This document shows positions 7,415-18,955 of a stretch of DNA of 26,885 bases, piece by piece (the first letter of the stretch is position 1; each line of letters starts with the position of its first letter). Source of the DNA: Actinocrinis sp035650855. GTDB taxonomy: Bacteria > Actinomycetota > Actinomycetes > Streptomycetales > Catenulisporaceae. The DNA lies in NCBI RefSeq assembly GCF_035650855.1, contig NZ_DASRGV010000159.1, positions 1 through 26,885 on the forward strand, given 5' to 3'. The position numbers and the translations under genes are program-made. The notes below the pieces were generated by a model. That model was not told the origin of the DNA and did not search any database. It was given only the letters and a program-made list of their open reading frames with translations.

Positions 7415-8650
7415 GTGAGTCATCACGCCACGCCTGAGGCAGATCACCCGAAAGACGTACCGGGTGCCCGGCGCCCGGTGCTGGCCTCGCGGCTGAGCGG
7501 GCTCGGCACCACGATCTTCGCCGAGATGTCCGCGCTCGCCGTGGCCACCGGATCGATCAACCTCGGCCAGGGTTTCCCCGACACCGACGGCCCGGCCGCG
7601 GTCGCCGAGGCCGCTGCCCGCGCGATCCTGGAAGGCCGGGGCAACCAGTACCCGCCCGGCCCCGGCATCCCGGAACTGCGCCGCGCGGTCGCCGACCACC
7701 AGGCCGACTGGTACGGCCTCGAATACGACCCCGACACCGAGGTGCTGATCACCGCCGGAGCCACCGAGGCAATCGCCGCGGCCCTGCTCGCCGTGGTCAA
7801 CCCGGGCGACGAGGTGATCGCCTTCGAGCCCTACTACGACTCGTACGCCGCGTGTATCGCCATGGCCGGCGGGGTGCGCGTACCCGCCACGCTGCGCCCG
7901 CCGACGCAACAGCACCCGCGCTGGCACCCCGATCTCGACACGCTGGCCGCCTCGATCACCAGCCGAACCAGGGCGCTGCTGCTCAACACCCCGCACAACC
8001 CGACCGGCATGGTGCTCAACGAAGCGGAGCTGCGCCGGCTCGCGCAGCTCGCGACCCAGCACGACCTGATCGTCATCACCGACGAGGTCTACGAGCACCT
8101 GGTGTTCGAAGGCTCACATGTCCCGATGGCCACGCTGCCCGGCATGCGCGACCGCACCGTGACGATCTCCTCCTCCGGCAAGACCTTCTCGTTCACCGGC
8201 TGGAAGATCGGCTGGGTGACCGGCACGCCCGAACTGGTCGCCGCCGTGCGCACCACCAAGCAGTTCCTCACCTACGTCAGCGGCGGCCCGTTCCAGTACG
8301 CGATCGCCGAGGCGCTGCGCTTGCCGCGCGACTACTACGCCGAGATGAGCGAAAGCCTGCGGGCGCGGCGAGACCTGCTCGCCACCGGCCTCGCAGACCT
8401 CGGATTCGGCGTATCCGCGACGGAGGGCACGTACTTCATCACCACGGACATCCGGCCGCTCGGCGAGCAGGACGGACTGGCGTTCTGCCGCGCGCTGCCC
8501 GAGCGCTGCGGCGTGGTGGCGATTCCGAACGCGGTCTTCTACGACGACAAGCAGGCGGGCTTGCCCTTCGTGCGTTTCACCTTCTGCAAGCAGCCGCAGG
8601 TGCTCAGCGCGGCGCTGGATCGCCTGGCGGCGCTGGCGAAACCGGAGTGA
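7415..8650 (+). CDS. Class I/II PLP aminotransferase, DapC-like
   Basis: Fold-type I pyridoxal-phosphate aminotransferase of 411 residues. Signatures are INLGQGFPDTDGP at 48-60, NQYPPGPG, the cofactor-binding NTPHNPTG (Asn195), Asp223 and Tyr226 in ITDEVYEHL, Schiff-base Lys256 in SSSGKTFSFTGWKIGW, and the carboxylate-binding Arg in VRFTFCK near the C-terminus. It closely resembles, from memory, the M. tuberculosis protein Rv0858c, assigned as N-succinyldiaminopimelate aminotransferase in lysine and peptidoglycan synthesis. Relatives are also named methionine or kynurenine aminotransferase, so substrate is uncertain. GTG start with GGAGG only 4 bases upstream. It is transcribed alone, divergent from the DUF2617 gene and convergent with the gene at 8674. 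Confidence 0.93.
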   Translation: MSHHATPEADHPKDVPGARRPVLASRLSGLGTTIFAEMSALAVATGSINLGQGFPDTDGPAAVAEAAARAILEGRGNQYPPGPGIPELRRAVADHQADWYGLEYDPDTEVLITAGATEAIAAALLAVVNPGDEVIAFEPYYDSYAACIAMAGGVRVPATLRPPTQQHPRWHPDLDTLAASITSRTRALLLNTPHNPTGMVLNEAELRRLAQLATQHDLIVITDEVYEHLVFEGSHVPMATLPGMRDRTVTISSSGKTFSFTGWKIGWVTGTPELVAAVRTTKQFLTYVSGGPFQYAIAEALRLPRDYYAEMSESLRARRDLLATGLADLGFGVSATEGTYFITTDIRPLGEQDGLAFCRALPERCGVVAIPNAVFYDDKQAGLPFVRFTFCKQPQVLSAALDRLAALAKPE

Positions 8651-8673
8651 CGGGCTGACCGGCTGACCGTGTG

Positions 8674-9021
8674 TCAGGGAATGCGTACGTCGTGGGACAG
8701 CGCGGCGAGTTCCCGGTCGGCGTCGGTGAGGTCGGCCTCGTTCACCGGGGAGACCAGCGTCCAGTGCTTCCCGACCGGGCAGCGCTGCCAGCGGACCATG
8801 CCGAGCCGTACCGCCTTCAACGACGCCCCCGGGATCCAGATCGTCGTGTAGAGGTGGCCGGCCCGGCACCGCACGATGGTCTCGCGCCCCAGCTTGTAGC
8901 CCATCAGCCGGGCGGCGAAGGTTCCCGCCGCCAGCAGCGCCACGACCAGGCCCAGCTCGCCGGCGCTGGGCGTCTTGCGGCCCTTTTCCGCTTTCCCGTT
9001 CTTGACTCGGATTCTGGACAT
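8674..9021 (-). CDS. Small conserved actinobacterial membrane protein with paired Cys/His
   Basis: Protein of 115 residues. A Lys/Arg-rich N-terminus (1-18) is followed by one transmembrane helix at about 21-39 (ELGLVVALLAAGTFAARLM), then a hydrophilic domain. That domain contains RCRAGH (Cys52, His56) and RCPVGKHW (Cys81, His86), spaced like a possible metal-binding pair, with the strand segment TTIWIPGASLKAVRLG between them, and ends in HDVRIP-type sequence. I recall similar unnamed proteins in Streptomyces. ATG at 9021; its ribosome binding site (GAGAGGAT) falls inside a hairpin that follows clpB. The gene is convergent with the aminotransferase, 23 bases away. Function unknown. Confidence 0.82.
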   Translation of the reverse strand: MSRIRVKNGKAEKGRKTPSAGELGLVVALLAAGTFAARLMGYKLGRETIVRCRAGHLYTTIWIPGASLKAVRLGMVRWQRCPVGKHWTLVSPVNEADLTDADRELAALSHDVRIP

Positions 9022-9032
9022 ACCAGCACTAT

Positions 9033-9060
9033 CCTCTCGCGCGAGAAGCCGCGCGAGAGG
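9033..9060 (-). terminator. clpB terminator hairpin overlapping the next gene's ribosome binding site
   Basis: Perfect 11-bp inverted repeat CCTCTCGCGCG (9033-9043) and CGCGCGAGAGG (9050-9060), with a 6-base loop, 20 bases after the clpB stop. In the minus-strand RNA the second arm includes the GAGAGG expected to be the ribosome binding site of the small membrane protein at 9021. Confidence 0.75.
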
Positions 9061-9079
9061 ACTTCGGTCCCTGTCTGGG

Positions 9080-11662
<2,583 letters not shown>

Positions 11663-11748
11663 CAGGTGCTCCTCGTCCCGTTCTCTTGTGCTTCCAAACC
11701 GACGGAACTCAGGGCGTGCTATTCACTTGGCCACTCAGTGCCGTCTCG

Positions 11749-11763
11749 ACCGCGTGACGCGGT
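11749..11763 (-). other. Small hairpin between hspR and clpB
   Basis: Perfect 6-bp stem ACCGCG / CGCGGT with a 3-base loop, 16 bases after the hspR stop and about 90 bases ahead of clpB. No T-tract follows. It could act as a partial terminator or RNA-processing site tuning clpB relative to the upstream genes. Confidence 0.35.
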
Positions 11764-11778
11764 TGGTGCTGCTGCTTT

Positions 11779-12273
11779 TCAGTGCTGCTGCGGCTTCCAG
11801 ACCACCAGCGCGGTGGACGTGCCGAACGCCGGGAGCGCGGGAAGCAGGTCCGGGCGGTACAGCGGGTTCGCCGCGGCCTGCGCCTGCGCACTGGCCTGGT
11901 ACTCGGGCTGCTGCACCGGAACGGCCAGCGGGATCGTGGTCGCCCGGGCCATCGCCAGGCTCTCCTCAAGCTCGGCCACCCGCGCGCTGAGCAGCTCGAC
12001 CTGGTCCTGAAGCTCGCGGATCCGCTTGATCCCGGCCAGGTTCACGCCCTCGTCCTGCGAGAGGCGCTGCACCTCGCGCAGCCGCTCGATGTCGCGCGCC
12101 GAGTAGCGGCGGCCGCGGCCGGGCGCCCGATCCGGGCTGACCAGGCCGAGCCGGTCGTACTGCCGCAGGGTCTGCGGGTGCAGGCCGGAGAGCTCCGCGG
12201 CGACGGAGATCACGTACATCGCCGCCTCCCCTGCCGCGTTACGCCCGCCCAGATTCCCGTTCTCCGCCGACAT
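11779..12273 (-). CDS. hspR: Heat-shock repressor HspR (MerR family)
   Basis: Autogenous repressor of the dnaK operon and of clpB in actinomycetes; it binds HAIR boxes, with DnaK as co-repressor in Streptomyces. The 164-residue protein has a MerR-type winged helix at about 18-90 (YVISVAAELSGLHPQTLRQYDRLGLVSPDR, then GRRYSARDIERLREVQRL), a coiled-coil dimerisation helix at about 85-112, an Ala/Gln/Pro-rich linker and a hydrophobic C-terminus ALVVWKPQQH. The start is fixed by coupling with dnaJ: TGA-A-ATG, one base between stop and start, with GGGAGAGG 6 bases upstream. Two HAIR boxes lie ahead of dnaK. Confidence 0.96.
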   Translation of the reverse strand: MSAENGNLGGRNAAGEAAMYVISVAAELSGLHPQTLRQYDRLGLVSPDRAPGRGRRYSARDIERLREVQRLSQDEGVNLAGIKRIRELQDQVELLSARVAELEESLAMARATTIPLAVPVQQPEYQASAQAQAAANPLYRPDLLPALPAFGTSTALVVWKPQQH

Positions 12274-12274
12274 T

Positions 12275-13432
12275 TCAGGCCTCTCCCTTCGCCGCGTCGA
12301 GCAGTTCGGCTCGCACGTCGTGGTCCGCGGTCGCTTCGCGGTACTTCTCCAGGGCCGCGTTCGCGGCCTCGCTCAGCTTCGTCGGCACGGCGACCTCGAA
12401 GGTGACCAGCAGGTCGCCGCGGCTGCCGTCCTTGCGCGGGGCGCCCTTGCCGCGCACCCGCAGCGTCCGGCCGTTCGCGCTGCCGGCCGGAAGCTTCACG
12501 GTGACCGGCAGTCCGCCGAGCACCGGCACCTTGATGTCCGCGCCGAGCACCGCCTCCGGGTACGTCACCGGCACGGTCACGGTCAGGTTGTCGCCGTCCC
12601 GCCCGAAAACCTTGTGCGGCTTCACATGCACCACCACGTACAGGTCTCCCGCCGGTCCGCCGCGCTCGCCCGGAGCGCCCTTGCCCTTAAGCCTGATCCG
12701 CATCCCGTCCCGCACGCCCGAGGGGATGCGCGCCTGAAGTGTGCGCGTCGAGGCGGCGCGTCCCGAGCCGTGGCAGACCGGGCACGGGTCGTCCACCACC
12801 AGGCCGCGGCCCTTGCAGTCCCGGCAGGGCTCGGAGAAGGCGAAGCCGCCCTGGTTGCGGCTCACCTGGCCGGTTCCAGCGCAGGTCGGGCACACCCGAG
12901 GCGTCGTGCCGGCCTTCGCGCCGGTGCCGGAGCAGGCCCGGCACGGGTGCTCGCTGGTCATCCGCAGCGGGATGGTCACGCCGTCAATCGACTGCATGAA
13001 CGTGATCGTGGCCTCGGTCTCCACGTCCGCGCCGCGCCGGCCCGGAGTGGTCTGCGTTGTGGTCGTGCGGCCGCGGTTGAAGATCCCGCCGAGTATGTCG
13101 CCGAGCCCGCCGCCCGCGGTCCCGCCGGTGTTGCCGAGCAGGTCGCCGAGGTCGAACGGGAAGCCGTTGCCCGCCCCGGCGCCGCGGAACCCGCCCCCGA
13201 ACAGCGACCTGGCCTCGTCGTATTCCTTGCGCCGCTTGTCGTCGGACAGGACGTCGTAGGCCTCTGAGATCTCCTTGAACTTCTCCTCGGCGGCGGCGTC
13301 CCCCTTGTTGGCGTCCGGGTGATACTGCCGGGCCAGCTTCCGGTAGGCCTTCTTGATGTCGGCCGCGGGAGCGTCCTTGGGGACGCCGAGCACCTTGTAG
13401 TAGTCCTTCTCGAGGTAGTCCTTGGTGCTCAT
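12275..13432 (-). CDS. dnaJ: Co-chaperone DnaJ
   Basis: J-domain protein that delivers clients to DnaK and stimulates its ATPase. 385 residues in type I order: J domain (about 8-72) with HPD at 38-40; Gly/Phe region (78-120, including FGGGFRGAGAGNGFPF); zinc-binding region with four CxxCxGxG units (Cys164/167, 181/184, 203/206, 217/220); then the C-terminal substrate-binding domains. ATG at 13432 (MSTKDYLEKDYYKVLGV) is chosen because homologues start there; the open frame reaches 13492 with a non-conserved extension. It lies 75 bases after grpE and is translationally coupled to hspR. Actinomycetes usually encode a second DnaJ elsewhere. Confidence 0.96.
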   Translation of the reverse strand: MSTKDYLEKDYYKVLGVPKDAPAADIKKAYRKLARQYHPDANKGDAAAEEKFKEISEAYDVLSDDKRRKEYDEARSLFGGGFRGAGAGNGFPFDLGDLLGNTGGTAGGGLGDILGGIFNRGRTTTTQTTPGRRGADVETEATITFMQSIDGVTIPLRMTSEHPCRACSGTGAKAGTTPRVCPTCAGTGQVSRNQGGFAFSEPCRDCKGRGLVVDDPCPVCHGSGRAASTRTLQARIPSGVRDGMRIRLKGKGAPGERGGPAGDLYVVVHVKPHKVFGRDGDNLTVTVPVTYPEAVLGADIKVPVLGGLPVTVKLPAGSANGRTLRVRGKGAPRKDGSRGDLLVTFEVAVPTKLSEAANAALEKYREATADHDVRAELLDAAKGEA

Positions 13433-13507
13433 CTCGGGTTCGCCTCTGCTCCTTGCGGTGCTCGAAGATCGCTGAACTGCGGTGCGGCGCACACCGCCGC
13501 GGGCCGG

Positions 13508-14155
13508 CTACTCGTCGGGCTCTCCGGGCTGGGCCACGGTGACCCGGGCGACCCGCAGGATCCTGTCACCGAGGCGGTACCCGGGCTGCAGGATCTCCAC
13601 GCAGGTGTCCTCCTCGACGTCCGGGGAGACCGTGTGCATCAGCGCCTCGTGCACGTTCGGGTCGAACAGCTCGCCGGCCGTGCCGAACTGCTCGAGGCCC
13701 AGCTTGGCCAGCTGGTTCTCCAGCGATTCGGCCACCTGCCGGAAGCCGCCCTCGAGCTCGCCGTGGTCGCGGGCCCGGCCGATGTCGTCGAGCACCGGAA
13801 GCAGGCCGGTCAGCACCTTGCCGAGGGCCATCTCGGCCATCGCGATCCGGTCCCGCTCGACCCGGCGCCGGTAGTTGACGTACTCGGCCTGCAGCCGCTG
13901 CAGGTCCGCGGTCCGCTCGCCGAGCTCGGCCTGCGCGCTCTGCAGTTCGTTGGTGCGCTCGGCCAGCTTGGCGATCAGCTCGGCCACCGCGAGGTTCGCG
14001 GCCGGGTCGCCGTGCTCGCCGCCGATGGCCTCGTTCACCCGCCCGGCGAACTCCTCGCCCTGGGCCTCGGGGGCGGCCTCGAAGCCCTCGTCTTCGCCGT
14101 ACTGCCGGGCTTCCTCTGCGGCGTCCCGGCCGGGGCGGTAGAGGTCGTCGCTCAC
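13508..14155 (-). CDS. grpE: Nucleotide exchange factor GrpE
   Basis: Releases ADP from DnaK to complete the chaperone cycle. The 215-residue protein has an acidic, low-complexity N-terminus (1-50), a long dimerising helix at about 60-110 ending LQAEYVNYRRRVERDR, and the C-terminal beta domain with LLPVLDDIGRA, FDPNVHEALM and the closing LQPGYRLGDRILRVARVTVAQP, the family signature. The start is GTG at 14155 with an AG-rich region (AGGAGAAGAGAAGAA) upstream rather than a crisp site. It follows dnaK by 169 bases and precedes dnaJ by 75. Confidence 0.96.
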   Translation of the reverse strand: MSDDLYRPGRDAAEEARQYGEDEGFEAAPEAQGEEFAGRVNEAIGGEHGDPAANLAVAELIAKLAERTNELQSAQAELGERTADLQRLQAEYVNYRRRVERDRIAMAEMALGKVLTGLLPVLDDIGRARDHGELEGGFRQVAESLENQLAKLGLEQFGTAGELFDPNVHEALMHTVSPDVEEDTCVEILQPGYRLGDRILRVARVTVAQPGEPDE

Positions 14156-14276
14156 TTCTTCTCTTCTCCTGGAGTGGATCGATCGGGGGCCGGGCGCGGG
14201 CCCGGGTCGAGTGTCGAGGCCTCGCCTCGAACCCAGCCCGCGGCCCGCTGCCGTCGAACTGTCGAACGCCCTCCGG

Positions 14277-14298
14277 CGCCGCCACGTGCCACGCGGCG
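14277..14298 (-). other. Intercistronic hairpin between dnaK and grpE
   Basis: A 6-bp stem CGCCGC / GCGGCG with a 10-base loop, beginning about 27 bases after the dnaK stop. The gap of 169 bases is long for an operon. The structure could be a leaky terminator or an RNA stability or processing element that keeps DnaK above GrpE. No T-tract is seen. Confidence 0.35.
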
Positions 14299-14324
14299 TC
14301 CCGGGTTCAATCAGCCCGGCGCCG

Positions 14325-16193
<1,869 letters not shown>

Positions 16194-16274
16194 CGTGGCT
16201 TCCTTAGGGTTAGCTCGTCGCTGCTTCTGCCTGGGCCGGGCCCAGCAGGCGCGCGGGGTAACCGCGGCGACCCG

Positions 16275-16295
16275 CTTGAGTCCAGTCGACTCAAC
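16275..16295. promoter_or_regulatory. HAIR box 2 (HspR operator), proximal to dnaK
   Basis: CTTGAGT-N7-ACTCAAC, one base from the HAIR consensus CTTGAGT-N7-ACTCAAG. It overlaps the predicted -10 of the dnaK promoter by two bases and extends over the start-site region, so bound HspR should block transcription. Confidence 0.9.
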
Positions 16296-16322
16296 GATAA
16301 GGGTTGAGGCTACTGGACTCAA
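16294..16322 (-). promoter_or_regulatory. Predicted dnaK operon promoter
   Basis: On the minus strand, -35 TTGAGT (16317-16322) and -10 TATCGT (16294-16299) with a 17-base spacer. The -35 is itself a HAIR half-site, the arrangement expected for steric repression by HspR. Confidence 0.6.
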
Positions 16323-16323
16323 C
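16303..16323. promoter_or_regulatory. HAIR box 1 (HspR operator), distal to dnaK
   Basis: GTTGAGG-N7-ACTCAAC, matching the HAIR core TTGAG-N9-CTCAA. It covers the predicted -35 and is separated from HAIR box 2 by exactly 7 bases. Confidence 0.85.
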
Positions 16324-16332
16324 TTCGTCGCG

Positions 16333-17532
16333 CTATTGCCTTATTCCGGCTTTGAAGGTGCTGGTCACGAGGGGTACACCGGGTCGGTAAGCGAGGTGCA
16401 GATACGACGGCGCGTCGAGAACGGCGAAGTCGGCGCGGGCTCCGACGGCGAGGTAGCCGACATCCGTGCGGCAGAGTGCGCGGGCGCCCCCGAGCGTGGC
16501 CGCGAGCAACGCTTCGGCCGGTGACATGCGCATTTCGCGGACCGCGAGGGCGATGCAGAACGGCATCGAGGACGTGTAGCAGGAGCCCGGGTTGCAGTCG
16601 GTCGCGATCGCCACGGACGCGCCCGAGTCGATCAGGCGCCGTGCGTCGGGGTAAGGCGAGCGGGTTGAGAACTCGACGCCGGGTAGCAGCGTCGCGACGG
16701 TGGACGATCCCGCGAGAGCGTCGATGTCCGCGTCCGTGAGGTAGGTGCAGTGATCGGCGGATGCTGCGCCGTACTCGACTGCGAGCTGGACGCCTGGTCC
16801 GTGCCCGAGTTGGTTAGCGTGCAGCCGGACGGCGAGCCCGTGCCCCTTCGCCGCGTCGAGGATCAGGCGCGTCTCGGTCTCGTCGAATGCACCGCGCTCG
16901 CAGAAGACGTCCACGTAGTCGGCGTAAGGCGCGCATGCTTCGAGCATCGGGCCGCGCACAAGGTCCACATACTCATCGCGCCGTTCGGCGAACTCCGCCG
17001 GCACGACATGAGCACCGAGGAACGTCGCCGCATCGCACTCTTCACGCGCGATACGGATGGCCCGTGCCTCGTCCTCAACGCTGAGTCCGTACCCCGTCTT
17101 GCACTCGACCGTAGTCGTGCCTTGCCGCGCCATCTCGGCGACAAGCCTGCGCACGTTACCGCGCAACAGCTCGTCATCCGTGGCGCGCGTAGCGGCCACG
17201 GTTGTCCGGATTCCTCCAGCGCTATAAGGCCTCCCGGTCATTCGCGCCTCGAATTCGGCGGCGCGGTCGCCCGCGAAGACCAGATGCGCGTGACTGTCAA
17301 CGAACCCTGGGATAACCGCTCGGCCGCCGATATCCAAGCGCGCGTCGGCGTCCGGAGCCTGCTGCGCTGGTCCAACCCAGGCGATCCGGCCGTCTTCCAC
17401 GATGAACGCCGCGTTACGCGTCACCGAAACCGAGCCGTCCCGCGCCCCTTCATTCAGGGAACTGTTTTCCACAGGCTGTGGATTGCCTGTGGCTAACTCC
17501 AGGATCCCTGTGACAAGGGTCGAATCAGACAC
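16333..17532 (-). CDS. hutI: Imidazolonepropionase
   Basis: Hydrolyses 4-imidazolone-5-propionate to N-formimino-L-glutamate, third step of histidine degradation. Amidohydrolase-superfamily TIM barrel of 399 residues: metal-binding HAH (His81, His83) in DSHAHLVFAGDR, ECKTGYGLSVEDE, TFLGAHVVPAE, LHANQLGHG, SADHCTYL and the catalytic Asp in ATDCNPGSCYTSS. I chose GTG at 17532 over the 17643 start: it overlaps the end of hutF by 8 bases, has GGAG 8 bases upstream, and removes 37 residues that are only the other-frame reading of hutF. It is the last hut gene; its stop lies about 10 bases from the dnaK HAIR boxes with no separate terminator visible. Confidence 0.95.
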   Translation of the reverse strand: MSDSTLVTGILELATGNPQPVENSSLNEGARDGSVSVTRNAAFIVEDGRIAWVGPAQQAPDADARLDIGGRAVIPGFVDSHAHLVFAGDRAAEFEARMTGRPYSAGGIRTTVAATRATDDELLRGNVRRLVAEMARQGTTTVECKTGYGLSVEDEARAIRIAREECDAATFLGAHVVPAEFAERRDEYVDLVRGPMLEACAPYADYVDVFCERGAFDETETRLILDAAKGHGLAVRLHANQLGHGPGVQLAVEYGAASADHCTYLTDADIDALAGSSTVATLLPGVEFSTRSPYPDARRLIDSGASVAIATDCNPGSCYTSSMPFCIALAVREMRMSPAEALLAATLGGARALCRTDVGYLAVGARADFAVLDAPSYLHLAYRPGVPLVTSTFKAGIRQ

Positions 17533-18940
17533 GAGCGTTTCTCCGGTACAGAGCGCTGATAGCCGCGCCCAGCCGGCGCGCGGGCTCCTCCACGAGCCTG
17601 TGGATACCGTCGTGCACGACCACCCGCCCGCCGACCACGACATGCCGGACGTCGGCCGCGGTCGCCGCGTAGATCACCGATTCGGCCGCCACGTCGAGCG
17701 TCGTGCCGGTCAACCGGATCGAGTCCAGCCCGACCGTGGTGAAGTCGGCAAGCTCGCCCGCGTGCAGCCGCCCCGCGCCGCGCCAGCCCAGGGATTCCTG
17801 CCCGGCCGCGGTCGCCGCGTCGATCAGATCGGTGCTCGGCCAGTGCCCGCGCCGCTCGGAGCGCATCCGCTCGTCGAGCTCCATCGCGCGGGCCTCTTCG
17901 AAGAGGTCGATGACGGCCTGGCTGTCCGAGCCGAGCGCGATCGGCGAGCCGGCCTCGAACAGGGTGCGCGCCGCGCCGACGCCGTCAGCGAGATCCCGCT
18001 CCGTGGTCGGACACATGCAGACGCAGGTCTCTGAGTCGCCGAGTACTTCTATGTCGGCCTGCGAGAGGTGCGTCGCGTGCACTGCTGTCGTGTTCGGACC
18101 GAGCGCGCCGGAGGATTCGAGCAGCTGCGCAGGGGTCAGCCGGTAACGGGCAAGGCACGCGTCGTTCTCCGCGCGCTGTTCGGAGAGGTGTACGTGCAGC
18201 GGCGCATCGTGCTTGGCTGCTGCCGCCGCGACCGTACCGAGCTGTTCCTTCGGTACCGCGCGCACCGAGTGGATTGCCGCACCGATGATGACGTCTGGTT
18301 CATTCGCGTACGCGCTGCGCAAGCTCTCCACGCGCGCGGCCCACTTCTCCGCGTCGCCGTCGGAGAAACGCTTCTGGGTGTTGTTGAGCGCCGTCCTGTT
18401 CACGGTCGCGTGCAGGCCGCCGGTCAGATAGCACGTGTCCAGCAACGTGATCCGGATGCCGGCCGTGCGCGCGGCCTGGATCAGGGCGTGGCCCATGGCG
18501 TTCGGATCGGCGTACTGCGCGCCGCCGTGGTCGTGATGCGCGTAGTGGAACTCTCCGACCGACGTGATCCCGGCCAGCGCCATCTCCGTGAACACGCCGA
18601 CTGCGAGCTCGAAGTACGTGTCCGGATTCAGCCCGGCGACCGCTTCGTACATCTGCTCGCGCCAGGTCCAGAACGTGCCCTCTCCTATCTGTGTGCGACC
18701 GCGCAGCGCGCGATGGAACGCATGCGAGTGCGCGTTCGCCAGCCCTGGGAGCGTCAACCCTGGAAGATGTACCGCATCGGCCGGCGCCTGAAGGCCGGGC
18801 GTGACAGCCGTGATGCGGTCGCCCTCGGTCTCGATGAGCACGTCCGTTTCCACCATCCCCGCCACATAGGCGGCCTCGGCGTGCCATCGCTGCTTCTCAG
18901 CGCCTTGCGGTTTTCTGTCGCGTGTTCGCGTCTCGGTCAT
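17525..18940 (-). CDS. hutF: Formimidoylglutamate deiminase
   Basis: Hydrolyses N-formimino-L-glutamate to N-formyl-L-glutamate and ammonia, the deiminase branch of histidine catabolism. Amidohydrolase/cytosine-deaminase superfamily, 471 residues. Metal ligands are His71 and His73 in NAHSHAFHRALRG, then FHYAHHDHGG, LHVHLSEQ, AVHATHLSQADIEVL and the Asp in LGSDSQAVIDLFEEARAMELDER, all typical of HutF rather than of a guanine or cytosine deaminase. ATG at 18940; the nearest GAGG is 13 bases upstream, so translation may rely on coupling to the M20 gene, whose stop is 15 bases away. Its end overlaps the hutI start by 8 bases. Confidence 0.93.
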   Translation of the reverse strand: MTETRTRDRKPQGAEKQRWHAEAAYVAGMVETDVLIETEGDRITAVTPGLQAPADAVHLPGLTLPGLANAHSHAFHRALRGRTQIGEGTFWTWREQMYEAVAGLNPDTYFELAVGVFTEMALAGITSVGEFHYAHHDHGGAQYADPNAMGHALIQAARTAGIRITLLDTCYLTGGLHATVNRTALNNTQKRFSDGDAEKWAARVESLRSAYANEPDVIIGAAIHSVRAVPKEQLGTVAAAAAKHDAPLHVHLSEQRAENDACLARYRLTPAQLLESSGALGPNTTAVHATHLSQADIEVLGDSETCVCMCPTTERDLADGVGAARTLFEAGSPIALGSDSQAVIDLFEEARAMELDERMRSERRGHWPSTDLIDAATAAGQESLGWRGAGRLHAGELADFTTVGLDSIRLTGTTLDVAAESVIYAATAADVRHVVVGGRVVVHDGIHRLVEEPARRLGAAISALYRRNARV

Positions 18941-18955
18941 CCCGTCGTCACCGCC

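Noticed and set aside
11700..11740. Possible HAIR box ahead of clpB (two ACTCAG words near CACTTGG)
   Set aside because: No TTGAG half-site pairs with a CTCAA half-site at the required 9-base core spacing.
16194..16322. DnaK start at 16322
   Set aside because: The added 43 residues would encode the HAIR boxes and promoter; the family starts at MARPVGIDLGTTNS with a ribosome binding site at 7 bases.
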